64,000 bases of DNA from Ilyonectria destructans (Eukaryota > Ascomycota > Sordariomycetes > Hypocreales > Nectriaceae). Below, piece after piece: positions 45,727 to 58,894 of the stretch. The stretch lies in the NCBI GenBank assembly GCA_020740775.1, contig JAHEWK010000003.1, forward strand, positions 124,001 through 188,000, in the 5' to 3' direction. The position numbers and the translations under genes were made by a program. How positions within the stretch are numbered: the first letter of the stretch is position 1; every line of letters starts with the position of its first letter. The notes below the pieces were generated by a model that saw nothing but the letters and a program-made list of their open reading frames with translations, made no database searches and was not told where the DNA came from.

Positions 45727-47314
45727 AGTGGGGGAGATGGGCGGATGGAGATGGAGGGGTTCGTTCGTTGTACAATACGGGGTGGGAGGGGCTTTGGACC
45801 AGGGGTCTTTTGAACCGGGGGGACTAGGGGCCCTTTGAACGGGTCACGACTCCAGTCGATCAGTGACAGTTGAGTTAGTTTGTCACTGACAAGTTTGCCG
45901 TTGAGCGGCGTGGGCAGTTTGCCACCGTGGCAGCGTGCCAGCGGGCAACTGCCGCGGCAACTCTGCTAGTCTCACTCGCAACTCGCTAGTGGCAGTTGCA
46001 GTCTGAAACAATCTATTTGCCGGGGGGTTTTGGGTTTGGAGATGGGCTCGTTATCGCAATTGGCCCACCGCCATGTTACATGGGAGGGGGGGATCCGTCG
46101 TTCCCAGGCAGGCACCGAAATACCAATAAATTTAACTCATCAGCCCTATCCACTTCTGCGTTCGTCCCTTGCCAGCTAAGCTACAGTGCCGGTACGAATA
46201 TTCATGCAGGCCTTCGTGTGGACGAAAAGCCATGCACGTGTCGGCACCTCGGGCGGATGACAGACCCTTGCCTTGGTTGCGTCGTACCGACAACGCCGTC
46301 GACTCCGTGGTCTCACCAGGCGATTAGATAGGACGACGCACAGAGGACTGACAGCCTATTTTGGTGGACTAAGCTGAGAATGGGGCAACTCGTCTTTCTG
46401 GATTGGGCCAAACACCACGTCTCACGTCTCACGTCCATCCTAACAACTATCAAAGTTCACTCTAGCCTATATTCGCCGTCCAGAAGGATCAAGGAACACC
46501 AACGTAATACCGCCGTGCACCGAAGGCGGCGCTTCGTATACCTTGAAAGCGGTAAGCCCCCAGTCCGCTGCATCTGGCCCCACCATCCCGTCTGGCAGCC
46601 ATTGACGCCACGGGAACCTGTGACAGGAGCCCTCACTTGTGGTTCATGTAGATCTTGGTAGCATCAGGGATGGAGGGAACTTCTCCCACTTCTCCCACCA
46701 CCTGACTTGGTGGCGGGCGCCCGCGTCATTCACTAGCCGTTATCCCTGTAGCTATCATCCCAGAGGCTTACCGACCCAAAGGGATCCTACAGTGCTACTA
46801 CGTACTACTGCACTGAGACATTGGAGAAGTGTCTCTCAAGGGAACCTTCCTAAAACAGGGGTGCCGGTGACGATCTTGCTCCCTTGCGTGGCTTATCCCA
46901 TATTGTGGATTGATCTCGTTCCTTTTTCCCCACTGCTCCTACCCGTGAGCCGAGAAAATGGGCTATATCCGGACAACGGGGACTCCCAAGTCCCGCCACA
47001 CCGGCCGTCCACCTAGCACGCGCCTCGTAATATCACACATGGCAGGGGTCGGCCTACGGCTAGGACTAAGCATCGACGAGAAACGATTGAATTGATCTTG
47101 CCGGGGCTTCTTAACCCCCCCACCCCGGCTAGCTCTCCGCAGCATGCTATATTTCCTGGCGTAATTTTTGCGACTGTCTAGGAATCTTAGGGATCGTAGG
47201 GATTCCTGGCCCCCACCCAGCCAGCACTCGGGAATGACCAGCCGGGCCGTCACCACTCGAACTTCTTTCAAGGGCCGGCCAAACTATGACAACTGACAAC
47301 TGAACACCGCAGCC
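45727..47314. other. Intergenic, no gene recognised
   Basis: About 1.6 kb between the bZIP gene and the MFS gene. The first 250 bases are G-rich on plus. No coding signal that I would defend. Confidence 0.55.
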
Positions 47315-49098
47315 ATGACGAACCAAGACGCCCACGATCTCGATGATGCCAACGAGGCCGCCCCCTTCCTGGAGCTGGAAGACCAAGAACCGCACTCCGA
47401 CGCGGGCCTCGAGGATGCCTCCCCGAGCTCCCCGGAGCCGAAACCCCGCGCGCGGGTCCTCGTCCTGCTGGGCTTCACCATGTTCTGCATGGCGCTGTGC
47501 GGAACGCTGGTCCTCGTGCCGCTGAGCCGCCTTGCCGAGAACCTTTTGTGTCACCAGTACTATGGCACCACCGAGCCCATCGAGGAGAAGCGCTGCAAGG
47601 TCGACGAGGTTCAGACCAAGCTGGCGTGGCTGGGTGCTTGCGCAGCCATGATCGACAGCACTGTCTGTGAGTGAAAGCTTCTATCCCAGCTCCCTGTCCT
47701 CGTTCCGCTTGCGATACGGTTTGATTCCGCACGCCAAGTGATAAGAGGCGACGTATTATGCTTACAACGCCACTCAGCGCTACTCGTCTCCCTGCCCTGG
47801 GGGATCCTTTCGGACAGGCAAGTCTTCCTTTTGGAGGAGTTGTGGCTTGGCAAGTCGCTAACATTCCTATGTCTTAGCATTGGACGGAAACCTATTCTCC
47901 AGCTCGCCTTTACGAGCATGGTCCTTGCAGTGGGCTGGAATGTCACCGTCCTGGCCACCAATGGGGCCCTGCCCATCTGGCTGATCGTGCTATCTCCGGC
48001 CTTTTACATCTTCGGAGGGGGTATGTCCGTCATTTCATCCGTCCTATACTCCATTATTTCCGACGTGACGACAGAAAGGTAAGCACGATTTATCATCATC
48101 CAGCCGACACCCGTGGATGCGTCGGCTTCCCATTCTCACTGCATGCTGAAGGGCCGTTGATCTGACCGCTGTTTAGAACGAATGGCTTCGTCTGGATCTC
48201 AATTGGAGCCATGACCGGCGGCGTCAGCGGGCCTGCCATCGCCGGCAGGCTGATGGAGACATCGTCGCCCTGGACGCCGCTCAAGCTTGCCATGGCGCTG
48301 GTCCCCGTCGTCTACCTGTGCACCATCCTGATGCCCGAGACGGGCACGAGGAAGGGGGCGGTTGCCATCTCCCTCCAGTCGCCCGACAATCCAGCGGGCG
48401 CGGAGCGCTTCGTTATTGCTCTCCGCACTCACTTGGTCGGCTTGCGGGCCAACCTCGTCGAGTCGCTGGCCTTCTTGCGCAAGCGGTCCGTGGCGCTCCT
48501 GCTGGTGACTGTGTTTGTGCACTCTTCCATCGCGGCGGCGCAGGGCCAGCCGCTCATCCAGACCATCTCGCGCCGCTTTGGCTGGTCCCTCGCCCAGACG
48601 GCTTACCTCTTCTCAGTGAGAGGCGTGCTGCTTATCGTGGTGCTCGCCTTGCTGTCTGCCGTCTCCGCGGTGTTGCTCATTCCCTTTCGGTGGTGGAAGC
48701 CTCCGTCCACCTTCATGCGCGACCTGCTCTTGCTCCGAGCAGCGTTTGTAGCCCTCCTCGTCGGCGGCGTGCTGCTCGGTGGCGGCACCATCGCCATTGT
48801 CCTCTCCGGCCTCGGTGTGTCGACGCTGGCCGCCGGCACCCAGGCCCTGTCGAGGGCGTTGCTGGCAGCATACGTCGAGGCCGATCACACGTCGAGCCTG
48901 TACGTGCTGACTGGCATGGTCGAGACGGCTGGTGCGTTTCTTGCGAGCCCGTCGCTGGCATGGGCCTTTGCTGCCGGCGCTCGGCTCGGTGGCACTTGGC
49001 AAGGTCTGCCATTCTGGTATGCTGCCGGCCTGTCGGGCTTGACGCTTGCAATACTAGGTTTTGTCAGAGAGCCTGTCAAGCGTGATGAGGATGAGTGA
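47315..49098 (+). CDS. Major facilitator superfamily transporter
   Basis: Four exons join in phase: 47315-47666, 47778-47817, 47878-48078, 48177-49098, giving 504 residues with about 12 hydrophobic segments. An acidic, Pro-rich cytoplasmic N-terminus of about 48 residues (EPKPRARVLVLLGF) precedes the first segment. The second, 40-base exon carries LLVSLPWGILSD; with the following exon it forms the MFS loop motif (GILSD.IGRKP). Its intron starts with GC (CAG/GCAAGT), and as joined the usual Arg of D-R-x-G-R is a Ser. The family exports or imports small molecules using the proton gradient. Between the regulator and the ABC exporter, export of the product or uptake of a precursor are both possible. 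Confidence 0.9.
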
Positions 49099-50966
49099 GG
49101 GTCACCAAAATACTAAAGTATTGCATGTAGATTTATTGGTGCACTGGAAAAGTCATCTGTATTTCTATCCTCCCAATTTCACTCCACCTCAACAACTCTC
49201 TAAATCTCCGCCTGATTTCACCGCTTCCAAATCCCTCACTTTTTTCGCTACACTTTTCCTTCCGAGTCATTGGTTGCTGTCGCTCTAGAAAAGGTACCAC
49301 GCTACTGCATGGGGCCCTGATGCATGGAAATCAGATAAGATAGTGTTAGTGACATTCACATACAATAGACCGCGGGCACTCCAGGTGCCATTCCGTTTTC
49401 GGGTACGCGATACGAAAACCCGGTTCAACTACCTGTGTCATCAACTCTCACAAGCTAAGAACCATCCAGAACACCTACGCTCTCAGCAACTTCGACAATA
49501 GGGACGCACATAGACATGATGATAGGGCAAACAGTCAGGCACAACTAAGGCACCAGAATTACTATTCAAATTTTCAAACAAGCCAGAAAAGCAAAACTAG
49601 ACTCTTCCTCTCCTAGCTGAGAGTAGGCCGACGGTAGTATTGGGAAATGAATAAGTGAGCATAGTGATCCCATTATGAGAGTGTGTCAGGGTAGTTTAGT
49701 CAATCAAGTATGATGTTGATAGCTCAGTGACATAATATCGAGTTGAGAGAGTTGTTTCGCTTGGACTCCACGATGGTAGGCTCCGTAACTCGGATTCTGC
49801 ATCTGTGATTGGTCCGACCGCTTAATCAGCAAGCACAATCACTAGCTTGCCTGAAATTACCTCTGATTATCCACCAATCTTTCAAAGATGATGGCATGAA
49901 TAAAGAGCACCTAACATTCTCGCTAATTTATGGAACGAGGATAAATATCCATCTATTCATGACTAGTTCTTCTTGGTGTTTTCAAACATCAATTGAATTA
50001 TATTTACAACGTGACCATCCGACGGCCAGACACCCGTTCCCCAATACCAGATCTCAAGTCAGGCGGCTACCCTATACGACAATGCAGCCAGACAAGGCAC
50101 GTGGAATAGCCACCTATAACCACCCTCGTGTCGCTGACCAAATACGTTTGAAGATTCCTTCATAAGCCCCCTATGGTCAGACGCAATAATAGATCAACAA
50201 AGCGTAGGTACCTACTATGTTTGTGCGTGGGATGGGATCATCACGAATTAGCTCTTTGTAGATTGTGTCATGAAAGCTTAGGTTCCACTAGCGCTCGAGT
50301 CAGATAGCATTCAATCCAGCACTGTCTTCGAACGTACGAAGCGCTGCATGGGAACAAACTTGGCGGTTCCGGGTTTGGCTTAGTGGATTGGTACCCTGCA
50401 GCCGGGTCTACTCGCCTGTTTAACTTACAGGGTACATGGGTCCATGTCCATCTCATCTCACCCGCGCGTCACGGAGTACAGGGCTGGCAAATTGCCGCTA
50501 TTATGCCGGCAGGCCCAGTGAGGGTGGGACCCTGCAACTTACGTCACCTTGTGGGCGTGGGTATAGAGTGCTCTGTGGGGTTGACGATGGCTTACGTTGG
50601 ACAAGAATCAGCGGCATGTCGTTGGCTGCAGTGGCAGTGGCCGTGGCAGTCGGAGCATCGTCCCCGTACGCGAATATTGTCAGCGAGTTTGCGGTGATGC
50701 CGTAGCAGGAATGAGCCCCTCAGCGGCCTGGAGGAGCCAGTCGACGGTTGTTTGGAATCACTAGGCTGAGCAGACTATTCCCCGTGTCTTGGCCGTAGAA
50801 TTGCAGCCGCGCAATCCAGGCCGTCCCGGGCTGTCCGACAGTGAACACCGCTCACTATACTCACTATACTCCCATCTCTGCCTCTCCCGCGTCAACAGAG
50901 ACAACCCGTACTCTTCAACGCCCAGCGCTTGATGGCCGATTAAGCTGCCCTTGTCTGTCTGCCGTC
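49099..50966. other. Intergenic, no gene recognised
   Basis: About 1.9 kb between the MFS and ABC transporter genes. The middle (49,550-50,200) is AT-rich. No supported gene. The ABC transporter promoter presumably lies in the last few hundred bases. Confidence 0.55.
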
Positions 50967-53900
50967 ATGTCTCAGCACCAACCCCGGCTTCTCGCCGATT
51001 GTCGCGACGACAAGTTTGGTCCCTGGGCCGGAATCCTCTGTCGCGGCGGCTTCGACTTTACGCTTTTTTTCGAGGAGTCCATCCTCTCCATTTCCGTTCA
51101 ATCGATCTTCCTGCTTTTGCTCCCGATTTGGGCGTGGCAGGTCGCTCGCACTGACGCCAAAGTCGCTGGAGGCATCGTCCGCCCAATCAAAACTGTGCGT
51201 GCATCTCCAACCCCCTGAAGCATCTAGACTGCAACACCACGCCCACTATCATGCCCCTATCCTCATACCCGCGTCTTGTGTCGTGTGCATGTTCACGTAC
51301 CTCGTCTTGTCTCATTACCATCGCTCACATTGTCGTCTTCATAGATAGGGTTGCTGTGTCTGGTCGGTCTCAATGCCGCTCTTCTCGCCCTCTGGGTCAA
51401 GACCGATGACGACCAGATCACCCACACCAGGGCGACCCTCGCCAATGCAGTCCTCACTCTCATCGCCTCTCTCGGCGCCTGTGTTCTCTCCTGGCTAGAG
51501 CATGAGCGTAACCCCAAGCCTTCATTCCTTGTAACTAGCTGGCTCTTTTTCTCTGGCTTTCTTGACCTTGCGCGCAGCCGTACCTTGTGGATGATTGGCG
51601 ATGGCTACCAACCCATACCCATACTCCTTACCTGCTCTTTGGTTTTGCGCTTGGTTTTGTTGGTACTTGAGTCTTTGGGGAAGCGCCACCTGCTCGTCCC
51701 ACAGTACAAGGACAGCGAAAGAGACATTACCAGGACCCTCTTCGAGACAGTCCTCTTCTGGTGGCTGAACCCGCTGTTGGCTGTGGGTTACAAACGGAAC
51801 CTGGCCCTGGGTGACTTGTACCCTCTTGAAAAAGACATGCACTCAGATGACTGGCACAAAAATATTGCCGAGGCATGGGAAAAGGGTAATTAATCAGACT
51901 GTCGAGCCTGACAGAGTGTATTTTTGCGTGCAATGCTGACTCGAACATCTACAGTGCCCGACAAGACCGTCCCAGGCGTGTTGTTTAACGTATCGATTCG
52001 TGCTCTCATGTGGCCTCTAATGACCTGCGTTCCTCCAAGACTGTTGCAGATCGGATTTACTTATGTGCAACCCATCATGATCAAGCAGGCCGTCACATTC
52101 GCTGCTACACCGCAAGGCAAACCCTATGACAACTACGGTTACGGCCTAGTTGGAGCCTTTGCCATCGTCTACACTTGCTTGGCTGTAAGTTTTGCAGCAT
52201 TGTTTCCCTTGCTATTTGATTTTAGCTTACACCTTCAAACTATAGATTTGCTTGAGTCAGTACCAATGGCGTGTTAGCCGTGTTTCTGCGAAGCTCAGGG
52301 GCGGCATCATGGCACTCATCTTCCAAGAATCCCTACAACTGGACGTGACATCACCAGATATTAGCAGCACAGGTGCAATTACCTTGTTGAACACTGACGC
52401 CAACAACATGATCGAAGCCGTTCATATGATACACGAAATCTGGGCCAACTGCGCAGAGATTGGAATTGCCATTTACCTGGTACAACGAGAAATGGGCGCC
52501 GCATGTGCCATGCCGATTGCCCTAGCAGCTTGTAGGTTTCATCGTACGCCTTTGAAAGGAAAAGCTCGCTGACTGACTTTTTTATTTGCAGCATTGATGT
52601 TTATCGCGGTTTTCATCGCAGTTCCATCCGGAACAGCCCAAGCGGCTTGGATCCAGGCTTCTCAGGAGCGCGTGACGGCAACTTCCAAGACCTTGAGCAG
52701 CGTCAAGTGGCTCAAGATTTCGGGCTTGAGCGATGTGACCTTTGGCGTCATTCGACGTTTGAGAGTCAGGGAACTCAAAATTTCAATCACTTATCGAATC
52801 TTGCTTGGAGTGACCCTGGTCCTGCGTATGTGATCCCTAGTCTACTCATGATAATCTGGCAAGCTAATCCGAAGACAGTGACTTTCTCATCGGTATGGAG
52901 TCCGATCCTTACGTTCTGTCTATATGCAGGCCTGGCAAAGAGGAATGGAACCTCGATTGATGTCCCTACCGTCTTTGCCGCGTACTCGGCTCTGTCCCTG
53001 CTGAACGGCCCTATCACCTGGGTTATGCTAGCATTTCCCACCATGGCTGGTAGCTTGCAATCTTTCCAGCGTGTACAAAACCACCTGAACGGGAAGAAAC
53101 GGGTTGATAACCGGGAGGCGCTAATGAACCGCCCCCACTCTATCAACCAGGCAGAGAAGAGTGACACTCATCTCATGTTAAACTTTGAGCAAGTCAAGAT
53201 GCCAGAAGGGCACTTTGAGCTGTCGGATATGGATCAAAGCAGCGCCCCATCCTCCATCATAATGGAGAAAGGCTTCATTGCATCTGTCCATGGCAAGTTT
53301 TCGTGGGCAGAGGAGGAGGAGCCAGTCCTCGACATTGAAGAGTGGAACATTCAACGGCGCACGTTAACCATGGTCCTTGGCCCAGTCGGCTGTGGCAAAT
53401 CAACTCTGTTGAAAGGCTTACTGGGCGAGCTCGGCGGTTTTAAGGGAACTATCCGTGCCAACTTCTCGGGAGCGGCCTATTGCGACCAGAGTCCTTGGAT
53501 TCCGAATGACACCGTCCGCAATATCATCATTGGTGGCTCGGACTGGGACGAGGCGTGGTATCAAAGGGTTCTCCACGCTTGTGCCCTGGAGCATGACTTG
53601 CTTACTTGGCCGAAGGGACACGATACAGTAGCTGGATCTCAAGGAATATCCATGAGTGGTGGCCAAAAGCAACGTCTGGTATGTGGCCGTTACTCACTCT
53701 ACATTTGCACCATGCTGATAAAATAGTCAATCGCTCGAGCTGTATACTCGAGAAGGGAATTTTTGATTATGGACGATGTCCTAAGCTCCCTTGATTCCTC
53801 CACCGAGGAGTTTATCTTTCAGAGTCTCTGGGGCGAAAAGGGACTACTTTGGGAGGCAGATATCACAACGGTCCTCACCTCCTCTGACGGTAGGCTTTTG

Positions 53901-56363
53901 TCTCTTGACTCGCTATGACATGTTTCTTTATGATCTTGATCTAACTTTCTTGTAGAACGCCGAGTCCATTCCGCCGGCCAGCTCGTCATCCTGAATGAAA
54001 GGGGCCAGATCAGTGGAAGGGGCACGCCCGATGAGCTCCAAGATGTTCTCAGCCATGTTGAGATCAAGTCCAACGGCAACAAAACAGGAAAAAAACAAGG
54101 CGCATTGGTACCAGATGACAACGGTGCAGTCGGCGCTTTAGTGGACCTTCCCACAGCCGACGTGGATGATCCTACCCGCCGGCTGGGTAATTGGGAAATG
54201 TATTCGCTCTACACGCAGGCCGCCGGAAAGCTTACCTTGGGCATTTTCATGCTGGCCATGGCTGTATATGCTTTCTGCGCCTCTTTCCCCTGTAGGATTC
54301 CGCATGGTCTATCATTGTAACATGCGCTAATATGCTTATAGCTGTCTGGCTTGGATGGTGGGCAAAGAAGGCCGCTGAAGAGGGGACGAAGAATCTGGGC
54401 AAATGGCTCGGCGTTTACGTCGTCCTGGGAGTTGGCTCGCTGGTCGGATCTACGTGCGGAATTTGGTAAGACATTATAACCAACTATCGTATGGGGAAAT
54501 ATGCCTAACCTTTGACGCTTTCAGGCAACTCATCGTGGTTATCATTAACAAATGTGGACTACACTTCCACGAAGCGTTATTGGAAACAGTATCACGGTAA
54601 GTGAGACACGCAGAAATGCAGTTGACCTAGTAACTAACACTGCTTAGAGCCCCTATGGCCTTCCATTCTGCCGTGGACAGCGGTATCACGGTGAATAGAT
54701 TCAGCGAGGATCTGCGACTGATTGATATGGAACTGCCAACCGCTGCCTTCGGCGTGTCTTCAAGTATGTATTTCTCGAAATTGCAGGATGTATGAATCGG
54801 CGCTAATTCAAATAATCTTCACAGCCATGGCGTTTCTTTTCGCTCAAGTCATCATTGTCGCTGTCACGTCGCGTTACTTGGCTGTTGCGTTCCCGGTTTT
54901 GCTCTTCATGCTTTATGTCATCCAGCATTTCTACCTCCGCACCTCGCGCCAGCTGCGTCTCCTTGATATTGAATGCATGGCCCCGGTCAACTCTCAGCTG
55001 ATTGAGACTCTGGATGGCCTGGTGTCGATCCGGGCTTTCCAGTGGGACCAAAGCTTCATGCAGAAAAGTCTGGTCGTCATTGACAACTCGCAGAGACCTC
55101 GGTACCTGCTGGCCTCTATTCAGGGCTGGCTGTCGTATCATATCGACATGGTTATCACACTGCTAGCTATTATCTTTGTCATCCTGACTACCACCCTCCG
55201 AGAGCAGATCGGTGCCAACTACATGGGTATTGGTCTCAACAGTGTTTTGGGATTGGGTAGTGCCACAAAGACTGTGCTGAGCTTCTGGGTAATGTTGGAA
55301 GTGTCGCTTGGTGCTGTCATGCGTGTGCATCAGTTCACGAAGGAAACGGAGAAAGAGGGCGCACATGACGAGCCTTTCCATGACAAAGAGCACGCGGCTT
55401 GGCCCACGCAAGGCGCCGTTGAGCTGAACGGCGTCACCGCATCTTATGAGTAAGAATTCCCGAATCAAAATATACTCCCCTTTCGGATGGGGGGACTTTG
55501 AATGAAAAATGACTAACAGAACACAGATCTTCCGGAATATGTCTGGACAACATCTCATTCTCGATCCAGCCTGGGCAGAAAGTTGCCATCTGTGGGCGAA
55601 CTGGAAGGTATGGCAATGACAATGTCTTGGCTCTCGCAATACCCTGCTGACATTTGACTTTTAGTGGTAAGAGTTCACTGACACTCTGTTTGCTTCGGCT
55701 GATGGACCTCGACTCTGGCTCCATCGCGATCGATGGCGTAAGCCTTACCAGGCTCTCTCATGAGTACGTGAGAAATAAGCTTGTCGCCTTGCCGCAACAG
55801 GTCTTCATCATGGACGCTTCGGTCCGACTCAATGCGGATCCCTCAGAGACAGTTGGCGATGAGGAGATTATTAGTGCTCTTAAGAGAGTGCAGCTATGGC
55901 CCAAGATCGAGAAGAGAGGTGGTCTCGATACTGTGGTTGACGACAACTTCTTTTCCCAAGGCGAAGGACAACTTCTTGTCTTTGCTCGAGCCATGTTGCG
56001 CAAGAGCAAAGTACTAATTCTAGATGAGTTCACCAGCAGGTAAGGTTGCCCAAACAAAGCTGTATTGCGCACGTTGAACATGTTGCTGACCTGTCGTCTC
56101 TTCACAGTTTGGACCAGACAACGAGCCAGATTGTCGAGGAGCTTCTTGTTTCATTCTTCAATGACTGGACAATTATCGCCGTCACACACAAACTGGACTC
56201 CGTCTTGACCTTTGACAGAGTTGCTGTCCTGGAACGTGGAAGACTTCTTGAGTTCGACGAGCCCCGGAGGCTTCTGGAACAACAAGACTCGGCGTTCAAA
56301 ACACTGTACGAGACCCACCAGCAGAGCGAATATACCGACAGTTCGGGCGTGGGGAAGTCATAG
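50967..56363 (+). CDS. ABCC-type (MRP-like) full-length ABC exporter
   Basis: Fifteen exons join in phase (50967-51194, 51345-51885, 51955-52184, 52246-52531, 52592-52825, 52879-53678, 53727-53889, 53956-54291, 54342-54465, 54525-54596, 54648-54763, 54825-55449, 55527-55607, 55665-56039, 56108-56363) for 1,488 residues, typical of the family. Order: TMD0, TMD1, NBD1, TMD2, NBD2. NBD1 has Walker A GPVGCGKST, signature MSGGQKQR and Walker B FLIMDD, with VLTSSD where the switch His is expected. NBD2 has Walker A GRTGSGKSS, an altered signature FSQGEGQ and Walker B VLILDEFTSSLD with VTHK. This is the asymmetric site arrangement known for ABCC proteins. It would pump amphipathic or conjugated compounds out of the cytosol or into vacuoles. 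With NRPS2 and TE2 next door, export of, or resistance to, the peptide product is likely. Confidence 0.95.
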
Positions 56364-57559
56364 GACATTTCATCTTACAGATTTCCTGCTCTCGATACCT
56401 CTCACCATCGTGTTCTTGTCACCTTTCCTATGTGTGCCGAAAATTATTTCTTTCTGAGCGCTCTAAAGCATCAATCATTGCCATCATAAGCCAAGATAAC
56501 AGTGCTTAATCAGGGCAAGTCTCTCAGGACAAGGCCAACTCTACTCTAAACTAGACCTCCTCACTCAATACGCCAGCAACAGCCCTACGCGTTTATTCCC
56601 AACTACTCCACCGTTTTCAGCTCTTGGTTAAGTCTATACTTTTTCTGTCTTTACTCGATATCATCAGATAGATCAAAGCCATACAGTATCTGTAAACAAT
56701 AGAGACCAGTGCCAGAAGAGACAGTAGCTTCACAAGCTTCACAATAAAGTTGTTGCACACTGAATTTTGCCGCATGCTTCAATTCAATCCTGTTGGCTGT
56801 AGTTAACGATCTTGCTGTCTGCAGTCAATGGCCTTGCTGTCTGTGGGTAGCAACCTTGAGACAATAACCTTATCCTGAGCAATGTGATATAAGAAGATTA
56901 GTTAAGTCTATGGTTAAAAAAACGCGTAAGGTAACCTTGCTGAACTGTATAATTATTAAGGCTAGTAGACGTCTGTAGCCTCTACGATGAGATAGGTATC
57001 TTAGTATTATAGTAGTAATAGATTAAATTGGAATTCTTAAGAGGGAATTAGTATTGTTTGAATATTCTTTATCGCGGCCAATGTTAGAACCAGGCGGTCA
57101 CAACTAGCAGTATTACATCCCCCACTTTTCTTCCATCAATCACTAGCATAGTCAACCTGCACATTGAATAGTCTCCGCTCGACATGGTTCAATACCACTC
57201 GATATAGTTCCACACCACTTGATAATACACTACTTTATAAGTCGACCGCTATCTACTCAACAGTATTCGGCCCCCAGATATTGTTACTATATAGGCAGCT
57301 TATCTATACAACAGAACCGAGCCACACAATCCTTGGCTATCAACACACTTGGTTATATCATACTACCTTTGATACACTACCCGTGACCTACATTGCTCAC
57401 CTCCACGTCCTGATCTACTTGACCATACACCCTACACTCGAGCCTACCCTATACCTCCGGTACAGCATAAGACGGATCGTCACAAGGTTCTAGTAGGGAT
57501 GAGGGCTTCGGGTGCAACCGTGGGCGGCTACTGTCTGTAACGGTTAGTAGTACAGGGGT
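56364..57559. other. AT-rich intergenic, possible retroelement debris
   Basis: About 1.2 kb after the ABC gene, AT-rich, with no supported gene. A frame at 57164-57493 is low-complexity (repeated TACxACTxGAT-like units) and directly precedes an LTR-like repeat, so it may be decayed retroelement sequence. Confidence 0.5.
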
Positions 57560-57785
57560 CATTGTAGAGGTCACGTCCAGTAATGGTTAGCAGGTACAAC
57601 GAGCTAGCTAACTGATGCATGCAGCTAGCTGTATCCTAGATTCCTAGGGATGCTTGGCAGGACAGGCATCTACTGAGCAGTAAGCTGTCCTTCAAGACAA
57701 TCTGCTCAGCTTACTCATAGACAAGACATATTTGATTCTATACGTGACCGGACCCCCATGATCTTAATGATATTCGCATCAATAT
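57560..57785 (+). repeat. LTR-like dispersed repeat, copy B
   Basis: Same orientation as copy A at 10985-11235. Shared blocks include CTGATG(C)ATGCAGCT, CCTAGGGATGC, CAGGCATCT.CTGAGCAG, ATAGACAAGACAT.TTTGATTC and CGCATCA. The sequence is diverged and interrupted by small indels, so both copies are old. No retroelement frame follows here. Confidence 0.55.
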
Positions 57786-58057
57786 ATACCTAAGTTATGG
57801 CCCATAAATGTAAAGCTACGTAAGAAAGAATTTATATGCTATAGAGCTAATGCTAAGTAAAAACGAGGATGCCTGTACACCTAAAACCCGAATTCCATGC
57901 AATCAAAAATGAACAAATTCGAACAGCTCTTATCAATGACCGCCTTCAAGTATGCATAAAAATGAACAATGCTGCTAATCAAACAGTCACCGCACGACAC
58001 AAATAGGAACACGCGTTGCCGAGTCTCGCCGTAACCTGTCCAACCTGTATTTGTAGG
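57786..58057. other. Intergenic 3' of TE2
   Basis: AT-rich stretch without gene, holding the 3' end of the second thioesterase transcript. Confidence 0.5.
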
Positions 58058-58894
58058 TTAGCACATGGAGAATAGATCTTTGACTCTGGATTCACGTACG
58101 TTGGGAGCACCGAAAATGCTGTGGTGGTTGCCGGGGATGTCCCAGACAACCTGAATGAAGGCGGTTTCGTACTCATTCCAGCCGAGCTTCGGGTCATGAC
58201 GGAAAACGTCGACCACAGCGACAGGCTCATTCTTTCGACTAGTCAGGGCGCTGGCAGCGCGCAGAAGGATTGTGGGAGGAGGGTTTTTCATGCCCAAATC
58301 ACCACACTCGCTCGCGGGATCCCATTTGGGAGGCTGCCAGGCGGCGAGCATGCTGCGTGCATTCTTGATAGATGAATGGATCTTGCGGCGAAGCTGCGGC
58401 TTAACACCAACAAGGTCAGGGAGATGGCTATTGATGGCCAAGCGAACGTTTGTGTTTTCCATAACTTTGGGATAAGGAGTGTCGATGAAGATGAGACCAG
58501 CAATGTGAAGGGAGTCATCGTTGGATTGAGCCACAAGATGGGCGATTTCAAGGGCGAGGAAGCCTCCGAAGGACCAGCCTAAATCTTTGTTAGTATGGTT
58601 GAATCATTTTCCATTCGTGACTATGGAACATTGCGTACCTCCAATTAGAATACTTTTATGCGGAATCCTCGTCTTGATCATCTCGGCATAGACTCGTGCC
58701 ATTTCCGGAATGCCTCCATCCCACGGTCGACCAATGTCGAACCTTGGGTCCGAGATCCCGTAGACATCTCGATCCAGAGGGCCCAGCGCCTGGTAACTCA
58801 ACACTGTTCCACCGCCATCGTGGAGGAGGACCAGCGGCGTCGATGACGCATTGCCATACGCAAGCTGTACGAGGTTGACGTTCTTTGCAGCCAT
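58058..58894 (-). CDS. Alpha/beta-hydrolase thioesterase, type II (TE2)
   Basis: Two exons join in phase (58894-58639 and 58578-58058) to give 258 residues. LVLLHDGGGTVLSYQ and the nucleophile elbow GWSFGG across the intron match TE1 ([20 protein letters not shown]), and the intron falls at exactly the same place, after the first base of the Gly codon before Trp. The PRF...PW(D/E)GG(I/M)xEMARxY block is also shared. A His in DIPGNHHSIFG is the probable base. It is about 45 residues shorter than TE1, mainly in the lid and C-terminus. It is divergent from NRPS2, so it could serve as an editing or release thioesterase for that enzyme while TE1 serves the PKS. That assignment is a guess from position. 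Confidence 0.87.

Noticed and set aside
57164..57493. 109-codon plus-strand frame
   Set aside because: Low-complexity, Tyr/Thr/Leu/Ile-rich translation of AT-rich repeated DNA; more likely repeat debris than a gene.
58021..58060. Possible extra 3' exon for TE2
   Set aside because: It would require an intron of only 20 bases; the in-frame stop at 58058 is accepted.
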